Part shown: piece after piece, positions 24,826 to 33,602 of the stretch
Position numbering within the stretch: the first letter of the stretch is position 1
Layout of the letters: each line of letters begins with the position of its first letter
Assembly: GCF_030068455.1 (NCBI RefSeq)
Contig: NZ_JAQOSQ010000007.1
Coordinates: 62,001 to 126,000 of the forward strand
Direction of reading: 5' to 3'
Length of the DNA stretch: 64,000 nt
DNA from: Roseofilum casamattae BLCC-M143
GTDB taxonomy: Bacteria > Cyanobacteriota > Cyanobacteriia > Cyanobacteriales > Desertifilaceae
Notes under the pieces: model-generated
Told to the model about the DNA's origin: nothing
The model's input: the letters and a program-made list of their open reading frames with translations, nothing else
The model's database searches: none
Translations under genes and position numbers: made by a program

Positions 24826-26043
24826 ATGTTAGTCTACGAAGCCAAGCTAAAAGGGAAACAGTATCAGTATGGACGGCTCAACGAAGCTATTCGTACTGGT
24901 TTATTTATCCGTAATTCTTGCCTTCGTTATTGGGAAGACGGTCAAGCTAAGAGTCGCTATGATTTATACAAATATGTCACCAAATTAGCCAAAGACAGCG
25001 ACTTCCCTTGGGCTGGCAAACTCAACTCTCAAGCTCGGCAAGCGATGGCGGAACGTACCTGGGCAGCTATTTCTCGATTCTTTGATAACTGCAAAAAGCA
25101 GATACCAGGAAAGAAAGGCTATCCCAAGTACAAGAAAAACAGACCAAATCATGGCTCTGTGGAGTACAAAGTAACAGGTTGGAAGCTATCTGAAAACCGA
25201 GATAGGATAACTTTCACTGATGGTTTTAAAGCGGGTGAGTTTAAACTTTACGGCAGCCGAGACTTAAATTACTATCAACTTGAGCAAATTAAGCGGGTTA
25301 GGGTAGTAAGAAGAGCTGATGGCTATTATGCTCAGTTTTGCATCGACCATAACCGTATTGAAGAAAAGCCCCCAACGGGTAAAACCATAGGTCTTGATGT
25401 GGGCATTTCAGCCTTCTATACAGACTCTGATGGCAAAAAAGTTGTTAACCCTAAGTACCTGAGAAAATCGGAGAAGTCCCTCAAACGACTACAGAAACGA
25501 GTTTCTCGGAAGTTCCTGAAGGGTCAACCACAGTCAAACAGCTACAAGAGGGCTAAGCAAAAACTGGCGAAGAAGCACCTAAAAGTAAGTAGGCAGCGTA
25601 AAGATTTTGCTGTTAAGTTGGCAAGATGCGTAGTCGAGTCTAACGACTTGGTAGCCTATGAAGAGTTGAAAGTGCGGAATCTGGTCAAGAACCATTGTCT
25701 AGCTAAATCAATATCAGATGCTAGCTGGGCAATGTTTAGGACATGGATAGAGTATTTCGGGAAGGTATTTGGCAGAGCAACTGTTGCTGTACCTCCCCAC
25801 TACACCTCTCAAAACTGTTCTAACTGTGGCACTACAGTTAAGAAATCCCTCAGTACTCGTACCCATAGATGTAAGTGTGGAACCGTGCTAGATCGAGACG
25901 AAAATGCCGCAGTGAATATTCTCAAGTTAGGTCTGCGTACCGTAGGGCATACGGAAACGCTCCAGGAATACTGGATCGACGCTTCTGGGCAGCTCGCCCT
26001 CTTTTGTGTTGATGAAAGTCAATACTCTAAGGTGTCTGGATGA
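24826..26043 (+). CDS. tnpB: TnpB RNA-guided nuclease
   Basis: A 405-residue TnpB protein, the IS605-family RNA-guided nuclease ancestral to Cas12. RuvC-like catalytic residues are all present: D191 in GLDVGI, a Glu at 279 or 280 in AYEELKV, and D358 in DRDENAAVNIL. The zinc finger is CSNCG...CKCG (about 332-350). The protein appears intact and is followed by a well-preserved right end, so it may be active in producing a guide RNA and cutting donor sites. No tnpA is present. Confidence 0.93.
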   Translation: MLVYEAKLKGKQYQYGRLNEAIRTGLFIRNSCLRYWEDGQAKSRYDLYKYVTKLAKDSDFPWAGKLNSQARQAMAERTWAAISRFFDNCKKQIPGKKGYPKYKKNRPNHGSVEYKVTGWKLSENRDRITFTDGFKAGEFKLYGSRDLNYYQLEQIKRVRVVRRADGYYAQFCIDHNRIEEKPPTGKTIGLDVGISAFYTDSDGKKVVNPKYLRKSEKSLKRLQKRVSRKFLKGQPQSNSYKRAKQKLAKKHLKVSRQRKDFAVKLARCVVESNDLVAYEELKVRNLVKNHCLAKSISDASWAMFRTWIEYFGKVFGRATVAVPPHYTSQNCSNCGTTVKKSLSTRTHRCKCGTVLDRDENAAVNILKLGLRTVGHTETLQEYWIDASGQLALFCVDESQYSKVSG

Positions 26044-26100
26044 AGGAAGAATCCCCGCCCTTGAAGGGCGGGGAGTGTCAAAAAGAAATGGCATAGCCTT
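25900..26100 (+). ncRNA. Putative TnpB guide RNA (reRNA/omegaRNA) at the right end
   Basis: The 3' part of tnpB and the sequence to the right-end hairpin correspond to the scaffold of the TnpB guide RNA, as in other IS605-family elements. The scaffold would end at GTGTCA (26075-26080), and the next bases outside the element (from about 26081, AAAAGAAATGG) would be the guide. Boundaries are estimated by analogy. Confidence 0.4.
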
Positions 26101-26161
26101 ATGGCGCCAGGGAGCGATCGCCAGGCCTGCGCTAAAATCGAGAAAACTCTTGGCGAACTCT

Positions 26162-26914
26162 ATGCTGCTAGAATACAACCCCAGAGCTGGCTTACCTTCG
26201 GCGCAAGACTTACCCGACTCTGACGATACTCCTGTGGATAATTTACTGCAACATCTCATTCCCATGCTTCTGGAAATTATCTTAGACTCAATTTGGTCGG
26301 AGAGAATAGATTGGTTTTTTGGCGTGAATATGGGTATTTATTATGACCCAGAGGAACCTGCTATTGTCCCGGATGGTTTTTTGAGTCTTGGTGTTTCCAG
26401 AACGAGCGAGATTGGTATGCGCCCATCTTATGTGCTTTGGGAAGAGAGACAAGTACCAACTTTGGTGTTAGAAGTCGTCTCAAAAACACGAGGAGGAGAG
26501 TATAGCCGTAAAAAAGAGCAGTACGCACAAATGGGAGTCCTCTATTATGTCATCTATAATGACCTGCGGAAAAGGAAGCCGAAACTAGAGGTTTATCAAC
26601 TAGAAGGGAATGAATATCGATTATTATCGGGGGACATCATCTGGTTTCCCGAGTTACAATTGGGTATTGGTAGAGCCGAGGGAAAATTTCAAGGAACGAC
26701 CAGAGAATGGCTCTATTGGTACGATGAAAATGGAGAGCGCTATCCAACTCCAGACGAAAGAACCGAACGGGAGCGACAAAGAGCTGAGATTGCCGAAGCA
26801 GAACGCGATCGCCAACAAGAAAGAGCCGAGGCAGCAGAGTCCGCACTACAAGAATTGCGCGATCGCCTGCGACAATCAAACATCGATCCAGATTCTCTAC
26901 TGGGTTTCGGTTAA
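26162..26914 (+). CDS. Uma2 family PD-(D/E)XK nuclease-like protein
   Basis: A 250-residue Uma2 protein. Core motifs are IVPDGFLSLGV (Asp), LVLEVVSKTRGGEYSRKK (Glu and Lys) and LYYVIYNDLRKR. A charged coiled-coil tail runs from residue 200 and ends RQSNIDPDSLLGFG. The frame is open back to 26006 inside the IS right end, but those residues are IS sequence; the ATG at 26162 agrees with the paralogue at 28529 (MRLEYDPRACLPSAEDLPDSD against MLLEYNPRAGLPSAQDLPDSD). The insertion sequence ends about 80 bp upstream, so it may have replaced the promoter. Confidence 0.85.
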   Translation: MLLEYNPRAGLPSAQDLPDSDDTPVDNLLQHLIPMLLEIILDSIWSERIDWFFGVNMGIYYDPEEPAIVPDGFLSLGVSRTSEIGMRPSYVLWEERQVPTLVLEVVSKTRGGEYSRKKEQYAQMGVLYYVIYNDLRKRKPKLEVYQLEGNEYRLLSGDIIWFPELQLGIGRAEGKFQGTTREWLYWYDENGERYPTPDERTERERQRAEIAEAERDRQQERAEAAESALQELRDRLRQSNIDPDSLLGFG

Positions 26915-27000
26915 TTCTTTAGAAAATTAAGTTGAGGATTGAAAAAAAGGAAGCTTAACTCTCCCTTAAACTCGATCGGGAATAATAATGCTGGTTTCTA

Positions 27001-28380
27001 ATGAAGCGATCGCATTTAATTATGATGAAGAGAGTTCAAACGTTCCTATTGAGTAGCATTATTAGTGGTGTGCTGATTAGTTCTGCAGCACTGCTAGCCC
27101 ATAAACCGAGTTGGGGAGAGCGGATCGCACAGCGGGGCATTACACTGGGTAAGGTTTTCCGTTTGCCTCCTTTGAGTTTAAGAACCGTCCAAAATAATGC
27201 CATTCCCAATCAAGTTAGCGACGATCGCCGCATTCGCATTGGCGGACTTTTTTCGGGATTAGACCATTCACCCAGTGACCCGGATAATGTATTTTATGCG
27301 ATCGCCGATCGCGGGCCGAATGACCGGATTACAGTAGATGGAGAAAAGCGGCGCACATTCCCAGTTCCCGATTATACTCCGGTTATCTACAAGCTGGCAG
27401 CAAATAACGGCCAATTAGAAATCCTCGATTCGATTCCCATTCGCAACCAAGCTGGCGCACCAATTACCGGGTTGCCGAATACCAGCAATGATGAAGTTCC
27501 TTATGATTTTAGCGCGCAAGTGCAGTTAAGCTTAAATCCGAATGGCTTGGATACAGAAGGGATTGCGCGATCGCCAGATGGCACATTTTGGCTCTGCGAT
27601 GAATACAGTCCCAGCGTCTCCCATATTGCCCCAAATGGCACTATGGTAAGGCGCTTAGTCCCCAAAGGGGTATCTTTAGATGCCGCAACTGACGTGCGCC
27701 AGGTATTACCCGCCATTTACAGCAACCGCCGGCTCAATCGCGGTTTTGAAGGAATTGATACTAATTTAACTGGCGATCGCTTATTTGTCGCCCTACAAAG
27801 TCCTTTAGATTTCCCCACCAAAAAGATTGGACGCGCTTCACAAATGATGCGCTTGTTGGTGATTGATACCGAAACCTTGCAACCCATAGCCGAATATGTT
27901 TATGTGGCGGAAACCGCCAGCTCCTTTGCGACCGAGAAACAAGGAGATCTGAAATTAGGCGGAGTAGCTTATGTTAATCCAACTACCCTATTGCTCATTG
28001 AACGCACGGATAATGTCGCCAGAATCTATCAAGTCGATCTCAGTGGCGCCACCAATATTTTGGGCAGTCAATGGGACGATCCGAGCAATACTGCCAATCC
28101 TTTGGAATCCCTCCAACCTGTCGATCTCGCGACCCAAGGAATTATTCCCGTGCGGAAAAATTTACTGGTAGATTTGGGTGAATTTGCAGAAATTCCTGGT
28201 AAAATCGAAGGGTTAGCAATTATTGATGCCAGCACAATCGCGATCGGCAATGATAACGATTTTGGCTTTGATTCCTTTGACGATCGCGGACAAGCTGTGA
28301 ATAATTCTCGCGCAAACATGCTGGCGATCGTGGAATTGGATCGACCCTTACCTTACGAAGGGTTAAGCCAGCTTTACTAG
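27001..28380 (+). CDS. Secreted esterase-like/phytase-like family protein
   Basis: A 459-residue protein of the 'esterase-like activity of phytase' family, a beta-propeller hydrolase type. The N-terminus has a signal peptide (KRVQTFLLSSIISGVLISSA region), so it is probably periplasmic or secreted. Family segments are GLFSGLDHSPSDPDNVFYAIADRGP and GIARSPDGTFWLCDEYSPS (each abridged here by motif), with a C-terminal AIGNDNDFGFDSFDDRG. The substrate is unknown; phosphate scavenging is possible. The first ATG is used, but ATGs at 27022 and 27025 would give a more standard signal peptide. Confidence 0.82.
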   Translation: MKRSHLIMMKRVQTFLLSSIISGVLISSAALLAHKPSWGERIAQRGITLGKVFRLPPLSLRTVQNNAIPNQVSDDRRIRIGGLFSGLDHSPSDPDNVFYAIADRGPNDRITVDGEKRRTFPVPDYTPVIYKLAANNGQLEILDSIPIRNQAGAPITGLPNTSNDEVPYDFSAQVQLSLNPNGLDTEGIARSPDGTFWLCDEYSPSVSHIAPNGTMVRRLVPKGVSLDAATDVRQVLPAIYSNRRLNRGFEGIDTNLTGDRLFVALQSPLDFPTKKIGRASQMMRLLVIDTETLQPIAEYVYVAETASSFATEKQGDLKLGGVAYVNPTTLLLIERTDNVARIYQVDLSGATNILGSQWDDPSNTANPLESLQPVDLATQGIIPVRKNLLVDLGEFAEIPGKIEGLAIIDASTIAIGNDNDFGFDSFDDRGQAVNNSRANMLAIVELDRPLPYEGLSQLY

Positions 28381-28446
28381 CGATAACCATCCCTCATTCG
28401 TAAAGAGAACCCCTCGGTAAATGTTGGGCTATTGATGGGCTTTAGG

Positions 28447-28480
28447 AGGAGAACAGCTCTATTGGTATGGCTGTTCTCCT
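28447..28480. terminator. Hairpin after the phytase-like gene
   Basis: Perfect 11-bp arms AGGAGAACAGC (28447-28457) and GCTGTTCTCCT (28470-28480) with a 12-nt loop, 66 bp after the stop and followed by a pyrimidine-rich stretch. Probably a terminator; no long U-run. Confidence 0.55.
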
Positions 28481-28528
28481 TCCTAGTCCTTGAGGACGAT
28501 AGAATAAAGAGAAACCCTCGACGAACTT

Positions 28529-29251
28529 ATGCGACTCGAATACGATCCCAGAGCTTGCTTGCCCTCAGCCGAAGATTTACCCGACTCTGACGACACTCCT
28601 GTGGATAACCAATTACAACATCTGATTCCCGTACTGCTGGAAATAATACTTGGCAGCATTTGGCTGGAGGCTATGGATTGGTTGTTTGGGGTCGATATGG
28701 GGATTTATTATGACCCCGATGAACCCGCTATTGTCCCCGATGGCTTTCTGAGTCTTGGCGTTCCCAAAATGCTCGACCCCAGTTTACGCCCCTCTTACGT
28801 CCTCTGGGAAGAGAGAAAAGTGCCAATTTTAGTGTTAGAAGTCGTTTCCCGAACGCGAGGTGGAGAATATAGCCGGAAAAAACGGCTGTATGCAGAACTG
28901 GGAATTCTCTACTACGCTATTTATAACGACCGGCGCAAAAGAAGACCGAAGCTAGAAGTTTACCGACTCGAAGAAGGGGAATATCGATCGCTATCTGGGG
29001 AACCGGTATGGTTGCCGGAGCTACAGTTGGGTTTGGGTAGAGCCGAGGGAACGTTTCAAGGAATGACGAGAGAATGGCTCTATTGGTACGATGAAAATGG
29101 AGAGCGCTATCCAACTCCGGGCGAAAGAACCGAACGGGAGCGACAAAGAGCTGACACAGCCGAGGCAGAGCGCGATCGCATACAATTGGAACTGCAAGAA
29201 TTGCGCGATCGCCTCCGACGATCAAACATCGATCCAGATTCTCTGCTATAG
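28529..29251 (+). CDS. Uma2 family PD-(D/E)XK nuclease-like protein
   Basis: A 240-residue paralogue of the gene at 26162, similar over its whole length. Core motifs are IVPDGFLSLGV, LVLEVVSRTRGGEYSRKKRLY and LYYAIYNDRRKRRPKLEVYRL, followed by a shorter coiled-coil tail than the upstream copy, again ending SNIDPDSLL. The two genes flank the phytase-like gene, and a deleted third copy follows at 29347. This is a locally duplicated cluster. Confidence 0.85.
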   Translation: MRLEYDPRACLPSAEDLPDSDDTPVDNQLQHLIPVLLEIILGSIWLEAMDWLFGVDMGIYYDPDEPAIVPDGFLSLGVPKMLDPSLRPSYVLWEERKVPILVLEVVSRTRGGEYSRKKRLYAELGILYYAIYNDRRKRRPKLEVYRLEEGEYRSLSGEPVWLPELQLGLGRAEGTFQGMTREWLYWYDENGERYPTPGERTERERQRADTAEAERDRIQLELQELRDRLRRSNIDPDSLL

Positions 29252-29336
29252 CGATCCCAAATCCGTTTTATTGCAGATATTTTCGGGGTCTGCCGTAGAG
29301 ACAAGGCATGCCTTGTCTCTACTGGATTTGGTATGA
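29252..29336. repeat. Composite palindromic element (MITE-like)
   Basis: A perfect 28-bp palindrome (29295-29322) with half-site GTAGAGACAAGGCA, nested in an outer inverted pair CCAAATCC (29257-29264) / GGATTTGG (29324-29331). The element lies at the junction between an intact Uma2 gene and a deleted copy, so it may mark the deletion breakpoint. Confidence 0.75.
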
Positions 29337-29346
29337 CTTAATTTCT

Positions 29347-29694
29347 CCCATAATTTGGTCGGAAAGAATGGACTGGTTCTTTGGCGTTCGTATGGGAATT
29401 TATTACCATCCTCTGGAGAAACCGGAGTCGAAATTAGAAGTTTATCGGCTTGAAGATGGGGAATATCGATTGCTATCTGGAGAACCGGTATGGTTGCCGG
29501 AATTGAATTTAGGCATTGGTAGAGCGGAAGGAAATTTCCTGGGAGTTACCCGAGAATGGCTCTATTGGCACGATCGCAATGGCGATCGCTATCTGACTTT
29601 AGCTGACAAAAGAAAACAGCGCCAGCGAATAGTCGAAATGGAGGCGGAAATCGAACGGTTGCGTGAAATTTTGCGACAGAAAAACCTCGATTAG
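29347..29694 (+). pseudogene. Internally deleted Uma2 gene
   Basis: The encoded sequence starts like its neighbours (IIWSERMDWFFGVRMGIYY) and then jumps to the tail part ESKLEVYRLEDGEYRLLSGEPVWLPELNLGIGR (abridged). The central roughly 80-90 residues carrying the PD and LEVVS catalytic motifs are missing, and the N-terminus is replaced by palindromic-repeat sequence. The remaining frame is open to 29694 and could still encode a short protein, but not a nuclease. Confidence 0.75.
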
Positions 29695-29781
29695 TATCCT
29701 CTATTATAGAAACTTAAACCTTGGCTATGTAAGTCAGTTTAGATGTTATAATTAAATGATAAAAAATTGAGGATAAAGAAC

Positions 29782-30036
29782 ATGGCGGTAGAACGTTGGA
29801 CCGATGAAATGTTGGATGAACTGGCTTCGAGTATCCGCGAAACTCAACAGACAGTTCAGGGTTTGACGGTGACAGCTCAGGCACTGATGCAAGTGGCGGC
29901 ACAAAACCAAGAAAAAATGAATCGATTTGAAGACGAAATGGAATCGCTGAAACAACGGCAAGCGGAAAGTGACGAGCGGTTTAATGTTTTGTTAGAAGAA
30001 GTTCGTTATCTGATTCGTGGAACTCGAGACAATTAA
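29782..30036 (+). CDS. Small coiled-coil protein
   Basis: An 84-residue protein, almost entirely helical: MAVERWTDEMLDELASSIRE, followed by a Gln/Glu/Met-rich heptad region and a basic end RYLIRGTRDN. GAGG at 29769-29772 precedes the ATG at 29782, which is better than the upstream ATG at 29767. Similar short proteins are common in cyanobacteria; I do not know a function. Confidence 0.65.
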   Translation: MAVERWTDEMLDELASSIRETQQTVQGLTVTAQALMQVAAQNQEKMNRFEDEMESLKQRQAESDERFNVLLEEVRYLIRGTRDN

Positions 30037-30196
30037 TTGGGAGCAGGATATCGGGAGAGGGCGCGCTCCACAGCAGTCATCAATCGCGATACAATAGCCG
30101 TAAGCCCAGCGTCACAATGAGATGGGATATGGGCGAGAGGCGATCGCATCATCATGGATCGCCCAGCAGGTTGAACGGTTTATTTGTAATTGACTT

Positions 30197-33100
30197 ATGG
30201 CAAAAGATGCAGCCTACTACGCCGCTCTAGAGAAGATCGAACAAGCGCGGGAGAGCCGGGCAACTAAACTGGATTTGAGTAATATGGGATTGACTGAGTT
30301 GCCGGATGCGATCGGTCAATTGGTTCATCTGCAAGAGCTTGAGCTCGAGGTCAACCAACTGAGGAGCGTGCCGGAGGGCTTGGGGCAACTGGTCAATTTG
30401 CAACGGCTTAACCTCAGTGGCAACGAACTGAGGAGCGTGCCGGAGAGCTTGGGGCAACTGGTCAATTTGGAATGGCTTCACCTCAGTAGCAACGAACTGA
30501 GGAGCGTGCCGGAGAGCTTGGGGCAACTGGTCAACTTGCAAGGGCTTTACCTCGTTAGCAACCAACTGAGCAGTGTGCCGGAGAGCTTGGGGCAACTGGT
30601 CAACTTGCAAGGGCTTGACCTCGGGAGCAACCAACTGAGCAGTGTGCCGGAGAGCTTGGGGCAACTGGTCAACTTGCAAGGGCTTTACCTCGTTAGCAAC
30701 CAACTGAGCAGTGTGCCGGAGAGCTTGGGGCAACTGGTCAACTTGCAAGGGCTTGACCTCGGGAGCAACCAACTGAGCAGTGTGCCGGAGAGCTTGGGGC
30801 AACTGGTCAACTTGCAATGGCTTGACCTCGGGAGCAACCAACTGAGCAGCGTACCGGAGAGCTTGGGGCAACTGGTCAACTTGCAATGGCTTGACCTCGG
30901 GAGCAACCAACTGAGCAGCGTACCGGAGAGCTTGGGGCAACTGGTCAATTTGCAATGGCTTGACCTCGATCGCAACCAACTGAGCAGCGTACCGGAGAGC
31001 TTGGGGCAACTGGTCAATTTGCAAAAGCTTGACCTCGATCGCAACCAACTGAGCAGCGTACCGGAGAGCTTGGGGCAACTGGTCAACTTGCAACGGCTTA
31101 ACCTCCATAGCAACCAACTGAGCAGCGTACCGGAGAGCTTGGGGCAACTGGTCAATTTGCAAGGGCTTTACCTCCATGACAACCCCCTCAACCCAGAACT
31201 GCAAGCGGCCTACGACCAAGGACTTGATGCCCTTCGAGCCTACTTGCGCTCCCTGGCAGCGGCGAAAGTTATCCTCAACGAAGCCAAACTCATCCTCGTG
31301 GGTGAAGGAGCAGTGGGGAAAAGCTGCTTGCTCGGTGCCTTGTGCGGCGATGCTTGGCGAGAGCGAGACTCGACTCACGGCATCGAAATTAAATCGGTGC
31401 CAGTCACTCATCCCCAGAGCGATACCGAAATCACCCTCAACAGTTGGGATTTTGGCGGGCAAAAAGTCTATCGTCCCACCCATCAGCTCTTTTTTACCGC
31501 TCCCGCTATCTATCTCGTCGTCTGGAAATCCAGGGACGGAATCGAACGATGTCGGGTCAAAGAATGGATAAAGCTAGTCAAACGGCGAGCAACTGATGCC
31601 AAAATCCTGGTGGTTGCTACCCACGGTAGGGAACGGCAACCGGATATTAACCGCCAAGAAATTATCGACGAGTTTGGTGCAGAAACGATCTGCGGTTTCT
31701 TGACTGTCGATAGCAAACCGGACGAAACGACCGGAGACTGTCTGGGAATTGCGCAACTGAAAACGGCTATTGCGCAAGTTGCTGCCACTCTGCCGGAAAT
31801 GGGAAGAGAAATCCCGGCATCCTGGAAGCGCATCCGCGATAAATTAATGGCTATCGAGCAACCTTACCTCTCCTCCCCAGAAGTCATGGCACTTTGCACC
31901 GAGGAAGGAGTCGAAGAAACAGATGCAGAGTTATGCTTGCGGATTTATAACGATTTGGGATATCTGATTTACCATCACCAGGACTCCCTGCTCAACCGCA
32001 TGATTATCCTGAAACCAGAATGGCTGGCAAAAGCGATTAGTTTCGTTCTCGATAACTCTACCATTCGCGAGAACGAAGGTTGGGTGGAGTTCGGCACCCT
32101 CAGCCAGCTGTGGAGCCATCCTCGTGAAGGCGAAACCGGCTACCCGAAAGAGCTACACCCCACCTTCGTCCGGTTGATGGAGCATTTCGACCTCTCCTAC
32201 CAAGTCTCCAGAGACCTCCCCCACAACCAAACCACTCCCATTCACCTCATCGGCCAGCTCGTCAGCGATATCCGTCCGCAACCGTTTCCTTGGGACGCGG
32301 AAGTACCTGCGGGAGAGCAAGAGCAAACCCAACTCTGTCGTATTTGCGATCGCAACGGCGTATCTGCCAACGCTGAAGGCATCTTCTATCAACTTATCGT
32401 CCGCTTGCACAAATATTCCCTCGGTCGCCACAACTACCGAGACAGCATCCACTGGCAAAACGGCCTCATCCTCGATGACGACTACAACGGCCGCGCTTTA
32501 CTCGAGCATATCGGTAACGATATTCGCATTACCGTCCGGGCCGTCTATCCGCCGCGCTTCCTCTCCCTACTGACTGAAGAAGTGCGATGGTTAGTGGCAA
32601 ATTTCTGGCAAGGATTAGAATGCCATATCTATATTCCCGGCATTGCTCCTTGTTGTCACCATCATCGCGTTCAAACTGGTTCTGGGTGGGTTGAGTTGGC
32701 AGAACTATTAGAATACAAACGCGACGGTAGAAGTCAAATCAAGTGCGATGCTTTTCGATGTCGGTCTTGGCTTGAGGTAGATGCTCTTTTGCAAAGTATC
32801 GAAGTCCAACCTTTAAGTAATGATATTTTGTTGCGAGAAATTCGGGAACTCAAAAAAGAGATACGCCAGCAACCCAAGCAACCAGACGCGCCAATTTCTC
32901 CGAACGATTTTACCAATGCTGAAAAAGTGACTTTAAGTCAGCTTAACGAACAGTTAGACCGAGCGCTGACCACTTTAAATGATGAAGCCAAAGACGGGCC
33001 GCGCCTCTTCAGTTTAAAGGCCGTTGACCCCGGATTTTTCGATCGCCCCCAATGGATAAGCGCCAACTTTCGCCTCACTCTCTGGTGCGAGCATTCCGGT

Positions 33101-33535
33101 CAGCCTCTCCCTATTCTCAATCCCGATAATCCCGCTCTCGGCGTCTACAAAGTCAACTTAAACCGCAAGTGGTTTCGCCAAATGGCTCCCTATCTCAAAT
33201 TTATGACCGGAACTATGGGAGTTCTGCTGCCTTTATTGTCATTAGGCGGCCGCTTTTTCTTGGATGAAAACACGTATGCTGGCATCGAACAAGAAATGAC
33301 GTTTTACGACACTGCCGTTCAATTCTCCATTCAAGGAACGGACATTACTCCCAGTTGGGAAAATCCAACCACTCCAGAGTATGGAGAAAGGCGGCAAGCA
33401 CAAGGTCCCATGTTACGGCAGTTGCACAAAATCCTCCGGGAGACAGACCCCAGTTTTGGCGGTTTGGTGCGCGTGCAAAATAAACGAGGAGAATACTTCT
33501 GGGTGCATCAAAAATTTCAGAGAGAATATCGCTAG
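30197..33535 (+). CDS. ROCO protein: LRR - Roc GTPase - COR - C-terminal domain
   Basis: A 1112-residue ROCO-family GTPase. Residues 39-337 are thirteen 23-residue LRRs with the pattern LGQLVNLxxLxLxxNxLSSVPES. The Roc domain has a P-loop GEGAVGKS (369-376), the switch motif DFGGQ (D418) and a VATHG segment near the guanine-specificity site. The COR domain spans roughly 530-760 (IRDKLMAIEQPYLSS onward, WLAKAISFVL). A coiled coil (about 870-895) leads to a C-terminal domain with PQWISANFRLTLWCEHSGQ, possibly the effector part, which I cannot name. ROCO proteins are sensors with NLR-like layout. The gene stands alone. Confidence 0.9.
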   Translation: MAKDAAYYAALEKIEQARESRATKLDLSNMGLTELPDAIGQLVHLQELELEVNQLRSVPEGLGQLVNLQRLNLSGNELRSVPESLGQLVNLEWLHLSSNELRSVPESLGQLVNLQGLYLVSNQLSSVPESLGQLVNLQGLDLGSNQLSSVPESLGQLVNLQGLYLVSNQLSSVPESLGQLVNLQGLDLGSNQLSSVPESLGQLVNLQWLDLGSNQLSSVPESLGQLVNLQWLDLGSNQLSSVPESLGQLVNLQWLDLDRNQLSSVPESLGQLVNLQKLDLDRNQLSSVPESLGQLVNLQRLNLHSNQLSSVPESLGQLVNLQGLYLHDNPLNPELQAAYDQGLDALRAYLRSLAAAKVILNEAKLILVGEGAVGKSCLLGALCGDAWRERDSTHGIEIKSVPVTHPQSDTEITLNSWDFGGQKVYRPTHQLFFTAPAIYLVVWKSRDGIERCRVKEWIKLVKRRATDAKILVVATHGRERQPDINRQEIIDEFGAETICGFLTVDSKPDETTGDCLGIAQLKTAIAQVAATLPEMGREIPASWKRIRDKLMAIEQPYLSSPEVMALCTEEGVEETDAELCLRIYNDLGYLIYHHQDSLLNRMIILKPEWLAKAISFVLDNSTIRENEGWVEFGTLSQLWSHPREGETGYPKELHPTFVRLMEHFDLSYQVSRDLPHNQTTPIHLIGQLVSDIRPQPFPWDAEVPAGEQEQTQLCRICDRNGVSANAEGIFYQLIVRLHKYSLGRHNYRDSIHWQNGLILDDDYNGRALLEHIGNDIRITVRAVYPPRFLSLLTEEVRWLVANFWQGLECHIYIPGIAPCCHHHRVQTGSGWVELAELLEYKRDGRSQIKCDAFRCRSWLEVDALLQSIEVQPLSNDILLREIRELKKEIRQQPKQPDAPISPNDFTNAEKVTLSQLNEQLDRALTTLNDEAKDGPRLFSLKAVDPGFFDRPQWISANFRLTLWCEHSGQPLPILNPDNPALGVYKVNLNRKWFRQMAPYLKFMTGTMGVLLPLLSLGGRFFLDENTYAGIEQEMTFYDTAVQFSIQGTDITPSWENPTTPEYGERRQAQGPMLRQLHKILRETDPSFGGLVRVQNKRGEYFWVHQKFQREYR
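30311..31207 (+). repeat. Tandem array of thirteen 69-bp LRR repeats
   Basis: Exact 69-bp periodicity with near-identical units at DNA level. Repeats 4-5 recur as 6-7, a recent 138-bp duplication. Differences fall at repeat positions 9, 11, 13 and 14 (x in LxxLxLxxN), the exposed residues of the concave LRR face; the scaffold positions hardly change. Confidence 0.9.
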
Positions 33536-33602
33536 GGAAGATAGGGAAATTGCTACGATTGAGAGAGCGCGATCGCTTAACTTCGATAAAATCATTAAAA
33601 CT

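Larger units (their letters stand above)
24743..26080 (+). mobile_element. IS200/IS605-family element with tnpB only
   Basis: The element runs from a left-end hairpin near 24755-24780 (CGCCCT/AGGGCG core) to a right-end hairpin with arms CCCCGCCCTT (26053-26062) and AAGGGCGGGG (26064-26073), then GTGTCA, the usual cyanobacterial IS605 right-end sequence. It carries tnpB but no Y1 transposase tnpA, so it can only move with help in trans. It inserted between the flavodiiron gene and a Uma2 gene. The exact left boundary is uncertain by several bases. Confidence 0.8.

Noticed and set aside
26006-26161. N-terminal extension of the Uma2 gene at 26162
   Set aside because: These codons are the IS right end and intergenic sequence; the paralogue at 28529 starts at the position equivalent to ATG 26162.
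30227-31483. Long antisense open frame (418 codons) opposite the LRR array
   Set aside because: It exists only because the 69-bp repeats have no stop in that frame; the sense strand encodes clear LRRs. The same holds for the 156-codon antisense frame at 30685-31155.
33381-33602. N-terminal extension of the small protein at 33603
   Set aside because: The extension overlaps the ROCO coding region in another frame and resembles no family; the ATG at 33603 fits the small protein family.
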